Assembly (NCBI GenBank): GCA_009927165.1
Contig: RFNO01000106.1
Location: 129,409 to 193,408 of the forward strand
Reading direction: 5' to 3'
From: Pseudomonadota bacterium
GTDB taxonomy: Bacteria > Bdellovibrionota > FAC87 > UBA2466
DNA length: 64,000 nucleotides
The first letter of the stretch is position 1. Every line of letters starts with the position of its first letter. A program made the translations under genes and the position numbers. The notes beneath the pieces were generated by a model. The model ran no database searches, was not told the origin of the DNA, and worked only from the letters and a program-made list of their open reading frames with translations. This document shows, in pieces, positions 8,362 through 17,108 of the stretch.

Positions 8362-9363
8362 CTAAGGCTGAGGAGGAATATAGGCTTCTACGCGGTCTTT
8401 CTCTAAAAAGCCGGCACCAGAATGAACAACGGCAATGGCTCCATCATCCCCAAAAAAATCGACTACTTTGAGGATCCCTTTGAATCGTCCGGGAGCCATT
8501 CCAATCACAAGCCCAGATTCCTGATCCACCACTGGCTGGGCATCTCCAAACACTCTCAATAGCTGATTTTTGGTGATGCCGCTCATCTCTCCCGCGTTGA
8601 TATAGTAGCGATGGATGTCAATTTTAGCAATTCTGCCGGTCCAGCCAATGCGCCGGCTTTCTGAAATAAAATTAGGCATTGCTTTTTCAATGGCCTCGGA
8701 GATTGCGCCTTCGGAACGATTCGATTCCATGGAAGCGGGGGCACGATGTCCAAAAAATTTGGTATGTTCTTCAGTAACTTCTGCTTCGGAGTCTTTGTCC
8801 AACATGACTTTTTGAGTAGCTACATCGTAGAGTTTGAAGTTGAGGGAGGTTTGGACTGTATTGTATCGAGTTTGGAACAGACCGACTTGGTTTCCTCGTT
8901 CTTGTACTTTAACGGTCTTCACCGAACCAACCACAAAAGCCACAATACCCAAAGCTCGAGTTTTCTCAAAAATGAGAGGGTAGTTGGGGGTTCCTACTGC
9001 TGGAATGAGGGTTTCATAACCTTGAAGTTCAGCTTCCGGAACAACAATAAACTCGTCCAACTGAGACAGTTTATCTTTCAATTCTTCAGCGGCATATTTA
9101 CCGGTTTCCTCACCCCCCATACCGCTCATATTTTGAAAGGGAAAAACTAAAATACGCTTTCGCAAAGCTTGAGAAGCAGAATCCCCTGGTTGAAATCGAA
9201 TCTTTTCTTTGAGGTTGGCTTCCTGACGGCGGGTAATCGGATCTCCTGGGTTCTCCTCGATAGAGGCCAATTCTCTGTCTTCCGACGACGAGTTGGATTT
9301 TTGCAAATCCAATAGTGCACAGGACGTAAGCAGCAAGAGAGACAAAAGCATCGCATATTTCAT
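8362..9363 (-). CDS. CsgG/FlgT-like outer-membrane lipoprotein
   Basis: A 333-residue protein with a signal peptide ending in TSC (lipobox LLTSC, Cys15). Residues about 68-235 resemble the CsgG-type domain: ILVFPFQNMSG, then a helix leading to a strand EFIVVPEAEL, and YNTVQTSLNFKLYDVAT. The C-terminal part (about 240-333) looks like the FlgT C-terminal module, with YINAGEMSGI, LLRVFGD and a final AVVHSGAGFLEKDRVE strand-turn pattern. Such proteins sit at the outer membrane and either form pores or support an assembled machine, for example the flagellar H ring. The exact role is unknown. It lies 22 bases downstream of another exported protein and is probably made with it. Confidence 0.65.
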   Translation of the reverse strand: MKYAMLLSLLLLTSCALLDLQKSNSSSEDRELASIEENPGDPITRRQEANLKEKIRFQPGDSASQALRKRILVFPFQNMSGMGGEETGKYAAEELKDKLSQLDEFIVVPEAELQGYETLIPAVGTPNYPLIFEKTRALGIVAFVVGSVKTVKVQERGNQVGLFQTRYNTVQTSLNFKLYDVATQKVMLDKDSEAEVTEEHTKFFGHRAPASMESNRSEGAISEAIEKAMPNFISESRRIGWTGRIAKIDIHRYYINAGEMSGITKNQLLRVFGDAQPVVDQESGLVIGMAPGRFKGILKVVDFFGDDGAIAVVHSGAGFLEKDRVEAYIPPQP

Positions 9364-9385
9364 AAAAATAGCCTCGAATGAGTCG

Positions 9386-10510
9386 TTAACGAGAGTATCT
9401 CATGACAATGTTACGAGAATCAACGCGGATGGGGCTGAGCTTAAATTCTGCTGCTAGAGACTCTTGGACGCGACGAGCCACTTCTTCGGTGCTGAGCACA
9501 CTGAGCATTTCAAATTGAGCAGTATTTTGAACAAAAGCTCGAGGAATAATTTGGGATAAAAAGCTTTGTTTTCCAAGTGAATATTCCAGTTTTCGATAGC
9601 CCGAGTAGCTGTCAATGCCTTCGATAGTTAAGGTGAGAGGCGCTGAACTTAGTTTGGCTTCTGCTATCGCTCGTTCAAATTCCTGATGAAACTCCTTAAA
9701 AATGGGAGCCAGGCCTGTTTTCAGTTTATCGCTGTTGCCCAATTCTTTGATGGATAAGTTCAGATCGTCGCTTTGCACAGAAACTAACCGAGGGTTTAAA
9801 AAAGAGTAGAGATAAATATCGATTCTGGGAAACTCACACGTTTTGCACTGGTTGAGATAAACCCAAATAGCAGCATTGCTACCGCCTTGACCACAGGAGT
9901 CGCGGAAACTGATGATGTCACGTTCCGAACGTGGGGGTGTTGTTGGAACAACTCCGGAAGCCGGGCTCAGTCCTAAATTGAATTTTTGAAGTTCCTGATT
10001 GAGGAGTTGATTCACTTGTTGAGTGAATGGAGAGTTCCCGGTTTGTGTGAAGTAATCTGAAGATGGCAAACTAATGCCAGATAAATTAGCTGAAATGACG
10101 TAAACAGGTTTAATCTGATTGGAGCCTTTTCCTTTGGTTTCCGAAATTCGAAGCCAGCCTTTGAGAGATTCATCATCCAAGTGTCCAGAGAGCTGAATGA
10201 TTTCTTTGTTAGCGCCTGATCGAGAGAGTTTGTAATCCAAAATGTAATTCTCTGCGAACGCTGGGGTTACCCACTTTTCAAAAGCTGCAGATCGATTTCC
10301 TAAGTAATTCCTGAGCCATTGAATGATGGCGTCTTGTTTTAAACGAGAAAGCAAAGGAGTGGATTCATCCTCTGCAGAGGGAGTAGCTGAAGTAACCGGA
10401 GCAGGAGCTGCTACAGAAAAAGCTACTTCTGCACGAAGAGAAGTGCTCATGAAACAAATCAAAAAAGCAAAAATAAGAGTTTTAACGGAATTCAACTCGG
10501 ACCCTTTCAT
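9386..10510 (-). CDS. Exported protein of unknown function, partner of the CsgG/FlgT-like lipoprotein
   Basis: A 374-residue protein with a signal peptide (hydrophobic stretch TLIFAFLICFMSTSL, cleavage after LRA about residue 27). An Ala/Pro/Thr-rich spacer follows, then a mixed alpha/beta region with two close Cys (QCKTCEF) that could form a disulfide. The C-terminal strand-rich region ends in SPIRVDSRNIVMRYSR. No family is recognised. Translation begins within the last 29 bases of dnaE, which suggests coupling. A TTG at 10495 is an alternative start. Its neighbour downstream is a CsgG/FlgT-like lipoprotein, so an envelope-assembly role shared with that protein is a reasonable guess, not a demonstrated one. 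Confidence 0.7.
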   Translation of the reverse strand: MKGSELNSVKTLIFAFLICFMSTSLRAEVAFSVAAPAPVTSATPSAEDESTPLLSRLKQDAIIQWLRNYLGNRSAAFEKWVTPAFAENYILDYKLSRSGANKEIIQLSGHLDDESLKGWLRISETKGKGSNQIKPVYVISANLSGISLPSSDYFTQTGNSPFTQQVNQLLNQELQKFNLGLSPASGVVPTTPPRSERDIISFRDSCGQGGSNAAIWVYLNQCKTCEFPRIDIYLYSFLNPRLVSVQSDDLNLSIKELGNSDKLKTGLAPIFKEFHQEFERAIAEAKLSSAPLTLTIEGIDSYSGYRKLEYSLGKQSFLSQIIPRAFVQNTAQFEMLSVLSTEEVARRVQESLAAEFKLSPIRVDSRNIVMRYSR

Positions 10511-13500
10511 CTAAAAGACTTCGAATAAAGTGTACCGTTTCTCGACGTAATGGAACAGTCCCCTTCCAACGCAATGTAGTAGTAGTGTTGGGATGAGTTT
10601 GAATGTGGAAAAACAGTGGGCCAAAACCTTGTCCGTCTGCAGGCGCCTGACGCGCTAAAAATTGCTGGAGTTGCTCAACGCTTTTGGAGTCTTGCAGAAA
10701 ATCTTTTTCCGGATCTTCAAAAAACAAGTGCATTTCTCGAGCAAGTACTTCAAATGCATAACGAAGTGGCAGAGCCTGTGATTGGCTCTTTCTCTTTGAA
10801 AGAAGAAGCTTAGCGCCATTCTCATCTCGTTCAAGTCGAGCTTTAACCCAAATAGGTTCGTCACTTTTAAAAGTCCCTTCGCTCTCTAAATAAATATCGG
10901 AGAAAACAACGGCTTCGATCTCACCCGTTTTGTCCCCGAGTGTCAGAAAAGCCATGCGATCACCTCGTTTGGTGATGATTTCCCTTCGAGCAACGATAGA
11001 GGCTGCCAAAAACACTTCTTTGTTACTGGGAAACGAAAGGCAGTCCTGAATGGTTGCAGTCGTGTAGCGCTGGACTTCCCATGAGAAGTCATCCAGAGGA
11101 TGACCTGTCACGTAAAACCCAATGGTCTCTTTTTCGTATTTAAGCTTCTCAAGCAACGTCCACGGTTTGGTTTCGGGGTATGAAAAATGATGATGAGTGA
11201 ATGAATTTTCCTCTTCGCCGAAAAGATCAGAAAAGCTGTGTTGTTGTTCATCTCTCAATTTTTGGGAGCTCGCTCCTAACTCGAGGGCATCATCGATTCC
11301 CTTAAATAAAGAAGCGCGATGAACTCCAAAACTATCAAAAGCCCCTGCTTTGACTAAAGCTTCGACCACTCTTTTATTCACCACTCGATTGCTAGTTCTT
11401 GAGCAAAATTCAAACAGGTCTTTAAAAGGGCCATCTTTTTTTCGTGTCTCCAAAATATTATCAATGGCAATTTGTCCAACCCCTTTGATGGCGCCGAGCC
11501 CAAAACGAATTTGATTTTCATTTAAAGCCGTGAAATCAGTTTCTGATTCGTTAATATCGGGAGCTAATACAGAAATGCCATGTTTGTTTGCGTCGGCAAC
11601 ATATTTGGTGATGTTGTCTGTGTTCTCACGCTCAATGGACAACAAGCTTGCATAAAAAATGATGGGGTAATGGGCTTTGAGGTATGCCGTTTGACAAGTA
11701 ATAACCGAATAAGCAGCTGCATGAGATTTATTAAAGCCATATCCGGCAAAATTCGCCATCAGATCAAAAAGCTTTTCTGCTTTTGCTTGGTCGTGACCAT
11801 TTTTAATGGCACCCTCAAGAAAGACTGCTTTTTGTTTGGCCATTTCTTCAGGAATCTTTTTTCCCATTGCTCGACGAAGAAGATCGGCACCCCCAGCAGT
11901 ATAGCTAGCTAGTCGCATAGCAATTTGCTGTACTTGTTCCTGGTACACCATGATTCCGTAAGTTTCAGCAAGGATGGGACGCAATTCTTCAAAATCATAT
12001 TCAATGGGTATTTGACCGTGCTTGCGACCGACGTAATCATCAAGCATTTCCATTGGACCCGGTCGATAGAGCGATGTGATGGCCACAATGTCCGCAAAGA
12101 GATTGGGTTTAACTCTTCGCAAAAGATCTTGCATGCCAGAACTTTCAAGCTGAAAAATTCCGTTAGTGTCGCCGCGAGAGAGTAGCTCAAAAACCTTGGC
12201 ATCTCTTAAATCAATCTTATCCAACTGGAGCTGGACTGTAGGATGACTTTGATTTACCAGCTCTTCCGCTTTTTTAAGGAAAGTAAGTGTTTTTAATCCC
12301 AAGAAATCGAATTTGATGAGGCCGATTTCTTCGGCCTTTTTCATGTCGAATTGAATGACAAGTTCGTCGTTTTTTCCCCGATAAAGCGGGCAGTGCTCAA
12401 CCATGGGGCGATTAGAAATAACCAGACCAGCAGCGTGAATGCCTGCATGTCGATAAAGACCTTCAATTCGTTTGCAGATTTCAAAAAGCGTATGAACTTG
12501 AGGATCTGATTCAGTCAGAGATTTCAGTCGAGGCTCTTTTTCAAAAGCTTCTTTCAAAGTGATGTTAATTTCTTCTGGGATAAGCTTTGCAATAGGGTCT
12601 ACTTCTTGGGCTTGCATTCCCATGACCCGGCCCACATCTCGGGTAACTCCCCGAGCCTTTAAGTTCCCAAAAGTGATAATTTGCGCAACACAATCTTTCC
12701 CGTACTTGTTTGAAACGTAATCAATGACTTCCGGACGACGATCCATGCAAAAGTCGATGTCAAAATCCGGAAGAGAGACGCGTTCGGGATTCAAAAATCT
12801 TTCGAAAAGAAGTCCGTGCTCAATGGGATCCAGATCGGTAATGCGCAAACAGTAGGCAACTAAACTTCCCGCTCCAGACCCACGGCCTGGCCCTACTGGT
12901 ATTCCTTTGCTTTTTGCAAAACCGATAAAGTCTTGAACAATCAGAAAGTAACCGGTGAACCCCATGGAATTAATGATTCCCAGCTCTTTGTTCAATCGTT
13001 CCTGGTAACGGTGAAGTTCAGTATCGGTAAATTTGCGGTTGCGGTACTGTCGAGTCTCTTCTAAGCGTTGTTCAAGGCCTTGCTTGGCTAGTTCAATCAA
13101 ATGCTCTTGTTGGGTAAATCCTTTGGGTGCTTCGTACTTTGGAAAATGATAAATTTTCTTTCCAGATTCATCTTTGAAGCGGAATTCAAAATGGCAAGAG
13201 TCAACGATCTTCATCGTGTTCTCAATCGCTTCTGGACAAAAAGAAAAATCCTCTTTCATCGTCTGCTGCGACTTAAAATAGAATTCTTGGCTCACTATCG
13301 AAGCTCCGGACATGTCTTCCATTTTATGTCCGGTTTGAATGGACATCAGAACCTCTTGTGAAATGGCATCTTCTTTTCGGAGGTAATGACAATCGGCAGT
13401 GGCTAAAAGAGGGAGTTCTAGATCTCGAGCTAATTCTTGAAAACGACCGTTAACCATCATTTGTTGATGCAAGCCGTTTTGTTGCATTTCTAAATAAAAT

Positions 13501-14042
13501 CGACCCGGAAAAACTTTTTTGAACCAAAGGGCTGCTTCTCGAGCCCGATCCATATCTCCGTTGAGAGCTGCGCTTGTAACTTCGCCTTTTAAACAAGCAG
13601 TAGTGGCAATGAGACCTTCAGCGTGTTGTGCTAAAAGTTCTTTGTCGATTCTTGGCCGATAGTAGAACCCTTCGAGATAACCCGAGCTTACTAATTTACA
13701 AAGGTTCTGATATCCAATTTCATTCTGAACCAGAAGTACTAAGTGTTGCAGACCCGAGCGCCCCGTCGCATAAGGGGCGATTTCATTGTCACCACTTCCG
13801 GTGTTTCCACGCAGCAGTCGCCCTCCAGGGGCTACATATACTTCACAGCCAAGAATGGGCTTCAGGCCATGTTTTTTTGCCTTCAAGTAGAAATCGACTG
13901 CACCAAACATATTGCCATGGTCGGTAAGCCCCACTGCTGACATTTTGTCTTCCACAGCCACTTTGAAGAGCTCATCTAAACGAATAGAGCTCTCCAATAA
14001 GCTGTACTGAGAATGCAAATGTAAGTGTGCAAAATCAGACAT
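10482..14042 (-). CDS. dnaE: DNA polymerase III alpha subunit
   Basis: A 1186-residue replicative polymerase of the DnaE class. The N-terminal PHP domain opens with FAHLHLHSQYSLLES and TDHGNMFGAVDFY. The palm has the catalytic motif PDFDIDF with Asp426 and Asp428, and the third acidic residue lies in KFDFLGLKT (Asp579). GPGRGSGAGSLVAY and the RPGPM and YQEQVQ motifs are present. The C-terminal third carries the HhH and OB regions (FLTLGDKTGEIEAVVFSD). Length fits the proteobacterial form. It begins two bases after the lepB stop. The PHP domain keeps several metal-binding residues, so residual exonuclease function cannot be excluded from sequence. Confidence 0.97.
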   Translation of the reverse strand: MSDFAHLHLHSQYSLLESSIRLDELFKVAVEDKMSAVGLTDHGNMFGAVDFYLKAKKHGLKPILGCEVYVAPGGRLLRGNTGSGDNEIAPYATGRSGLQHLVLLVQNEIGYQNLCKLVSSGYLEGFYYRPRIDKELLAQHAEGLIATTACLKGEVTSAALNGDMDRAREAALWFKKVFPGRFYLEMQQNGLHQQMMVNGRFQELARDLELPLLATADCHYLRKEDAISQEVLMSIQTGHKMEDMSGASIVSQEFYFKSQQTMKEDFSFCPEAIENTMKIVDSCHFEFRFKDESGKKIYHFPKYEAPKGFTQQEHLIELAKQGLEQRLEETRQYRNRKFTDTELHRYQERLNKELGIINSMGFTGYFLIVQDFIGFAKSKGIPVGPGRGSGAGSLVAYCLRITDLDPIEHGLLFERFLNPERVSLPDFDIDFCMDRRPEVIDYVSNKYGKDCVAQIITFGNLKARGVTRDVGRVMGMQAQEVDPIAKLIPEEINITLKEAFEKEPRLKSLTESDPQVHTLFEICKRIEGLYRHAGIHAAGLVISNRPMVEHCPLYRGKNDELVIQFDMKKAEEIGLIKFDFLGLKTLTFLKKAEELVNQSHPTVQLQLDKIDLRDAKVFELLSRGDTNGIFQLESSGMQDLLRRVKPNLFADIVAITSLYRPGPMEMLDDYVGRKHGQIPIEYDFEELRPILAETYGIMVYQEQVQQIAMRLASYTAGGADLLRRAMGKKIPEEMAKQKAVFLEGAIKNGHDQAKAEKLFDLMANFAGYGFNKSHAAAYSVITCQTAYLKAHYPIIFYASLLSIERENTDNITKYVADANKHGISVLAPDINESETDFTALNENQIRFGLGAIKGVGQIAIDNILETRKKDGPFKDLFEFCSRTSNRVVNKRVVEALVKAGAFDSFGVHRASLFKGIDDALELGASSQKLRDEQQHSFSDLFGEEENSFTHHHFSYPETKPWTLLEKLKYEKETIGFYVTGHPLDDFSWEVQRYTTATIQDCLSFPSNKEVFLAASIVARREIITKRGDRMAFLTLGDKTGEIEAVVFSDIYLESEGTFKSDEPIWVKARLERDENGAKLLLSKRKSQSQALPLRYAFEVLAREMHLFFEDPEKDFLQDSKSVEQLQQFLARQAPADGQGFGPLFFHIQTHPNTTTTLRWKGTVPLRRETVHFIRSLLDERVRVEFR

Positions 14043-14044
14043 AA

Positions 14045-14860
14045 TTATTGAATCAAAGTTCCGATTTTTTCATAGCGGACCCAAGCTTTTCCTTGAGCCC
14101 AGTCTCCAATAAATCTGAAAAAATCCACTACGAAGTAAAAAAGCTGCATGGGTAGTGAGTGTTCTTTCACCATGTTTTCTTTCAAGAGAGGGTCCCATCC
14201 CGAAAACCAAATAAAAAGAGCTTTTCCTTTTAGATTTGGCATAGGAACAAAACCCCAAGCCCGACTGTCGTAACTATTATCTCGATTGTCTCCTACTGCG
14301 AAGAGGTGTCCTGGTGGAACCGTGGTGGGCTCCAGATATCGGCTTGGGTTTCCATCCAGCATCGAATCTAAAATAACAAAATGTTTTCGACCAGTGAGGT
14401 CTTCAACATACAAGCGCTTGTCAGAATTTCTTTCGATGTCATAGAGAACGGATCGATCGGGATATTCGGATTTAGAAATTTCCTGGCCGTTGACATAAAG
14501 TACTCCGTTTTGAATTTCCAGTTTATCTCCTGGCAGGCCAACCGCTCTTTTTACATAAGTCATTTCAGGTCGATGGGGAGCTTGGAAAAGAATGACATCT
14601 CCTCGCTTCACATCGCCGAATTTCAACAACGTATAATTTGTAAAAGGGAACTTGAGCTCATAGGCGCATTTCAAAGCATAGAGTCTATCCCCTGTTTTTA
14701 AAGTGGGTTCCATTGAGCCGGTAGGAACAACATAGGGTTCTACTAACGAGGAACGCAGCGCAAAAAGTCCGATGATTAAGTAGAGAAGCGGTAACGAATT
14801 TTTTAAGGATTGATAAAAAGATTTCTTGTCTTCTGGACTCACTCGAGAACCCCCCACCAT
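14045..14860 (-). CDS. lepB: Signal peptidase I
   Basis: A 271-residue inner-membrane serine protease that removes signal peptides from exported proteins. A membrane anchor (LPLLYLIIGLFAL) leads into the catalytic Ser49 in PTGSMEPTL; the general-base Lys104 is in YVKRAVGLPGD, and the box GDNRDNSYDSRAWGFVP follows. The frame stays open upstream to 15160, but that extension overlaps the divergent gene and has no homology to the family, so the ATG at 14860 is preferred. The 141-base gap to the divergent CRP-like gene should hold promoters for both. lepB heads the minus-strand array lepB-dnaE and onward. Confidence 0.9.
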   Translation of the reverse strand: MVGGSRVSPEDKKSFYQSLKNSLPLLYLIIGLFALRSSLVEPYVVPTGSMEPTLKTGDRLYALKCAYELKFPFTNYTLLKFGDVKRGDVILFQAPHRPEMTYVKRAVGLPGDKLEIQNGVLYVNGQEISKSEYPDRSVLYDIERNSDKRLYVEDLTGRKHFVILDSMLDGNPSRYLEPTTVPPGHLFAVGDNRDNSYDSRAWGFVPMPNLKGKALFIWFSGWDPLLKENMVKEHSLPMQLFYFVVDFFRFIGDWAQGKAWVRYEKIGTLIQ

Positions 14861-15001
14861 AGGAATATTACTGGTCTGAATGATAGGGAAAGCAGGTCTC
14901 GAAGACAAGAAAACTGAGGTGTTTACGCGGCGGGCCACGCCTGTTTTTTCTTCGTAAGGGTTAAGCCGAGGGGTTCCGATAAGGAAACAGGGAGAAAAAC
15001 T

Positions 15002-15691
15002 ATGAAAATGCATGATTTTTTTTGGGAAACCCCGGAACTCAATTGCTTTCGCAAAGAAGCCAAAGGAGGAGATTTTCTCTTCCAACAGGGATTCCCTGCC
15101 AATAGTTTTATTATCATTGTCAAAGGCATAGTAGCTCTCGTCGCTAAAAAGAATAATCAAACGTGTACGGTAAACTACTTGGGCTCAGGAAATGTTCTGG
15201 GAGAGCAAGCTTTAGTAGATGAAAAAATCTATGCTCGCGTCTTTGGTGCGAAGGCCTTGGGAGATGTTTCCTATATTGAAATTACAAAAGAGTCTGTGGA
15301 AGAACTGAAACAAAACCATCCGAAATTGATGATTGATATTTTAGAAGCTACTCTCAAAATTTCAGCGGATCGCCTCAATCGTATGAACCGTTTATTGGCC
15401 CAACTCAGGTCGGCGAACCCAACCGAGCGATTTTTATACTTGTTACTCCATTTTTCGGCTCACCATGGTCAAGTGGTCCCTGAAGGAAAAGAAGTGGTTC
15501 TCGATTTCGAAACAGTAAATTTTTATTTAGATTTGAGTGACTACCAGTTCGAGGAAATGTTGAAAGATTTGTGTGAGCGAAAAACACTTCTTAAAAAAGC
15601 CGAAAATGTTTTTGTGATTCGAAATGAGAAAGCCCTGCAGGACGACATTCCAAAACTCAAAGAGGAAATTAATCCGATTGGATTTATTTGA
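15002..15691 (+). CDS. CRP/FNR-like cyclic-nucleotide-binding-domain protein
   Basis: A 229-residue protein. Residues about 15-115 form a cNMP-binding-type beta roll (GGDFLFQQGFPANSFIIIVKG, LGSGNVLGEQALVDEK). A long helix follows (LEATLKISADRLNRMNRLLA), then a C-terminal part with PTERFLYLLLHF. The arginine expected in the cAMP phosphate cassette is not obvious: the segment reads GEQALVDEKIYARVF. The C-terminal helix-turn-helix is degenerate (LSDYQFEEMLKDL), so it may not bind DNA or may bind with unusual specificity. It stops six bases before fumC and is probably in the same transcript. Whether it senses a nucleotide is open. Confidence 0.75.
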   Translation: MKMHDFFWETPELNCFRKEAKGGDFLFQQGFPANSFIIIVKGIVALVAKKNNQTCTVNYLGSGNVLGEQALVDEKIYARVFGAKALGDVSYIEITKESVEELKQNHPKLMIDILEATLKISADRLNRMNRLLAQLRSANPTERFLYLLLHFSAHHGQVVPEGKEVVLDFETVNFYLDLSDYQFEEMLKDLCERKTLLKKAENVFVIRNEKALQDDIPKLKEEINPIGFI

Positions 15692-15697
15692 TCGATT

Positions 15698-17095
15698 ATG
15701 GGGTTTCGAAAAGAAAAAGATTCCATGGGAGAAATGACCATTCCCCAGAATAAGCTTTATGGAGCGAGCACTCAGCGAGCGATTGAAAATTTCCCGATCA
15801 GTTCTTTGCGATTTTCGCGATATTTTCTTCAGGTCTTTTCTTGGGTTAAAGAAGCTTGCGCTCAAGCTAACTTGGAATTGGGAACTCTGGACCCAAAATT
15901 AGCTAATGCAATTCTAGAAGCTTGCGCAGAAATTGAAAGTGGCAAAAGAGACGACCACTTTGTGGTGGACGTCTTCCAGACGGGCTCTGGTACGAGCACC
16001 AATATGAACTTTAATGAGGTGGCAGCGAACTTGGCCAATATCAAGTTGGGCAGCAAAGTAGGATCCCATCATCCTATTCATCCCAACGACCATGTTAATT
16101 TGGAGCAATCGAGCAATGATATATTCCCCACTGTCACCCATGTTGCGGCTGCTTGTTTAGTGAAGGTACAACTCATTCCTAATCTCAAGAAACTTGAGAG
16201 AACATTACATAAAAAAACAAAAGAATTTGAATCAATCGTAAAAGTAGGAAGAACTCATTTACAGGATGCAACTCCCATTTCCTTGGGGCAAGAGTTCTCA
16301 GGATACGAAGAGCAAATTCGAAAGTGTATTGAAAGAATCGAGAAGGCTCTGCCAGCGCTTTTTGAGCTAGCAATCGGAGGAACAGCGGTTGGCACTGGCA
16401 TTAATACCCATCGCGATTTTGGCAAAAGAGTCACTGCCCATTTAGCAGCAAAATTGAAACTTCCTTTTATAGAAGCGTCCAATCACTTTGAGGCACAAGC
16501 AACCAAAGATGGTTGCTTGGAAATGAGTGGAGCACTTCGTTCGTTGTCTGTGTCGTTCACTAAAATTGCGAACGACATTCGTTGGATGGCTTGCGGTCCG
16601 CGTGCAGGCTTTTCCGAACTGTTTCTGCCAGAAGTTCAACCAGGCAGTAGTATTATGCCCGGCAAAGTGAATCCTGTGATTCCTGAGTCTCTACTTCAAG
16701 TGTGTGCGAAAGTGGTTGGGAACGATTCGACGATTGTGTGGGGCTGTGCTTCGGGAAGTTTTGAATTAAATACCATGATGCCAGTGATTGCTTTTTGTCT
16801 TTTGGAATCGGCTGAAATCCTTTCGAATGCGACTGAGACATTTGATCGTCTCTGCATCCAGGGATTGCGAGCAAATTCGCTCAGAATAGCAGAGCTTCTG
16901 GAGCGGAATCTGATGCTGGCAACTCCTCTGGCCAGAGTGGTGGGATACGACCAAGCTGCGGAAATTGCAAAAAAAGCCTATCAAGAGAATAAAACGATTC
17001 GGGAAGTAGCGTTGAAAGTACTGACGATTTCTGCAGAAAAATTAGATGAGATTTTAGATCCTCATCAAATGGTGAGGCCCGCCAAGAAAAAATAA
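15698..17095 (+). CDS. fumC: Fumarate hydratase, class II
   Basis: A 465-residue iron-independent fumarase that interconverts fumarate and malate in the TCA cycle. The family signature GSSIMPGKVNP is near residue 317. Substrate-site motifs SGTSTNMNFNEV, SSNDIFPT and GRTHLQDATP are also present. The N-terminus DSMGEM is typical of FumC. It follows the CRP-like gene with a six-base gap. A second, iron-sulfur fumarase (class I) lies at 27.3-28.9 kb, so the organism appears to hold both types, an arrangement often linked to switching under oxidative or iron stress. Confidence 0.95.
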   Translation: MGFRKEKDSMGEMTIPQNKLYGASTQRAIENFPISSLRFSRYFLQVFSWVKEACAQANLELGTLDPKLANAILEACAEIESGKRDDHFVVDVFQTGSGTSTNMNFNEVAANLANIKLGSKVGSHHPIHPNDHVNLEQSSNDIFPTVTHVAAACLVKVQLIPNLKKLERTLHKKTKEFESIVKVGRTHLQDATPISLGQEFSGYEEQIRKCIERIEKALPALFELAIGGTAVGTGINTHRDFGKRVTAHLAAKLKLPFIEASNHFEAQATKDGCLEMSGALRSLSVSFTKIANDIRWMACGPRAGFSELFLPEVQPGSSIMPGKVNPVIPESLLQVCAKVVGNDSTIVWGCASGSFELNTMMPVIAFCLLESAEILSNATETFDRLCIQGLRANSLRIAELLERNLMLATPLARVVGYDQAAEIAKKAYQENKTIREVALKVLTISAEKLDEILDPHQMVRPAKKK

Positions 17096-17108
17096 CGTTT
17101 TTTTCGAT

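Noticed and set aside
11909-12202. Antisense open frames inside dnaE and other long genes
   Set aside because: They lie wholly within well-supported genes, lack ribosome binding sites and have no protein-like composition.
14861-15160. Open frame extending lepB upstream by 100 codons
   Set aside because: It overlaps the divergent CRP-like gene and has no signal peptidase homology; the internal ATG at 14860 gives the normal length.
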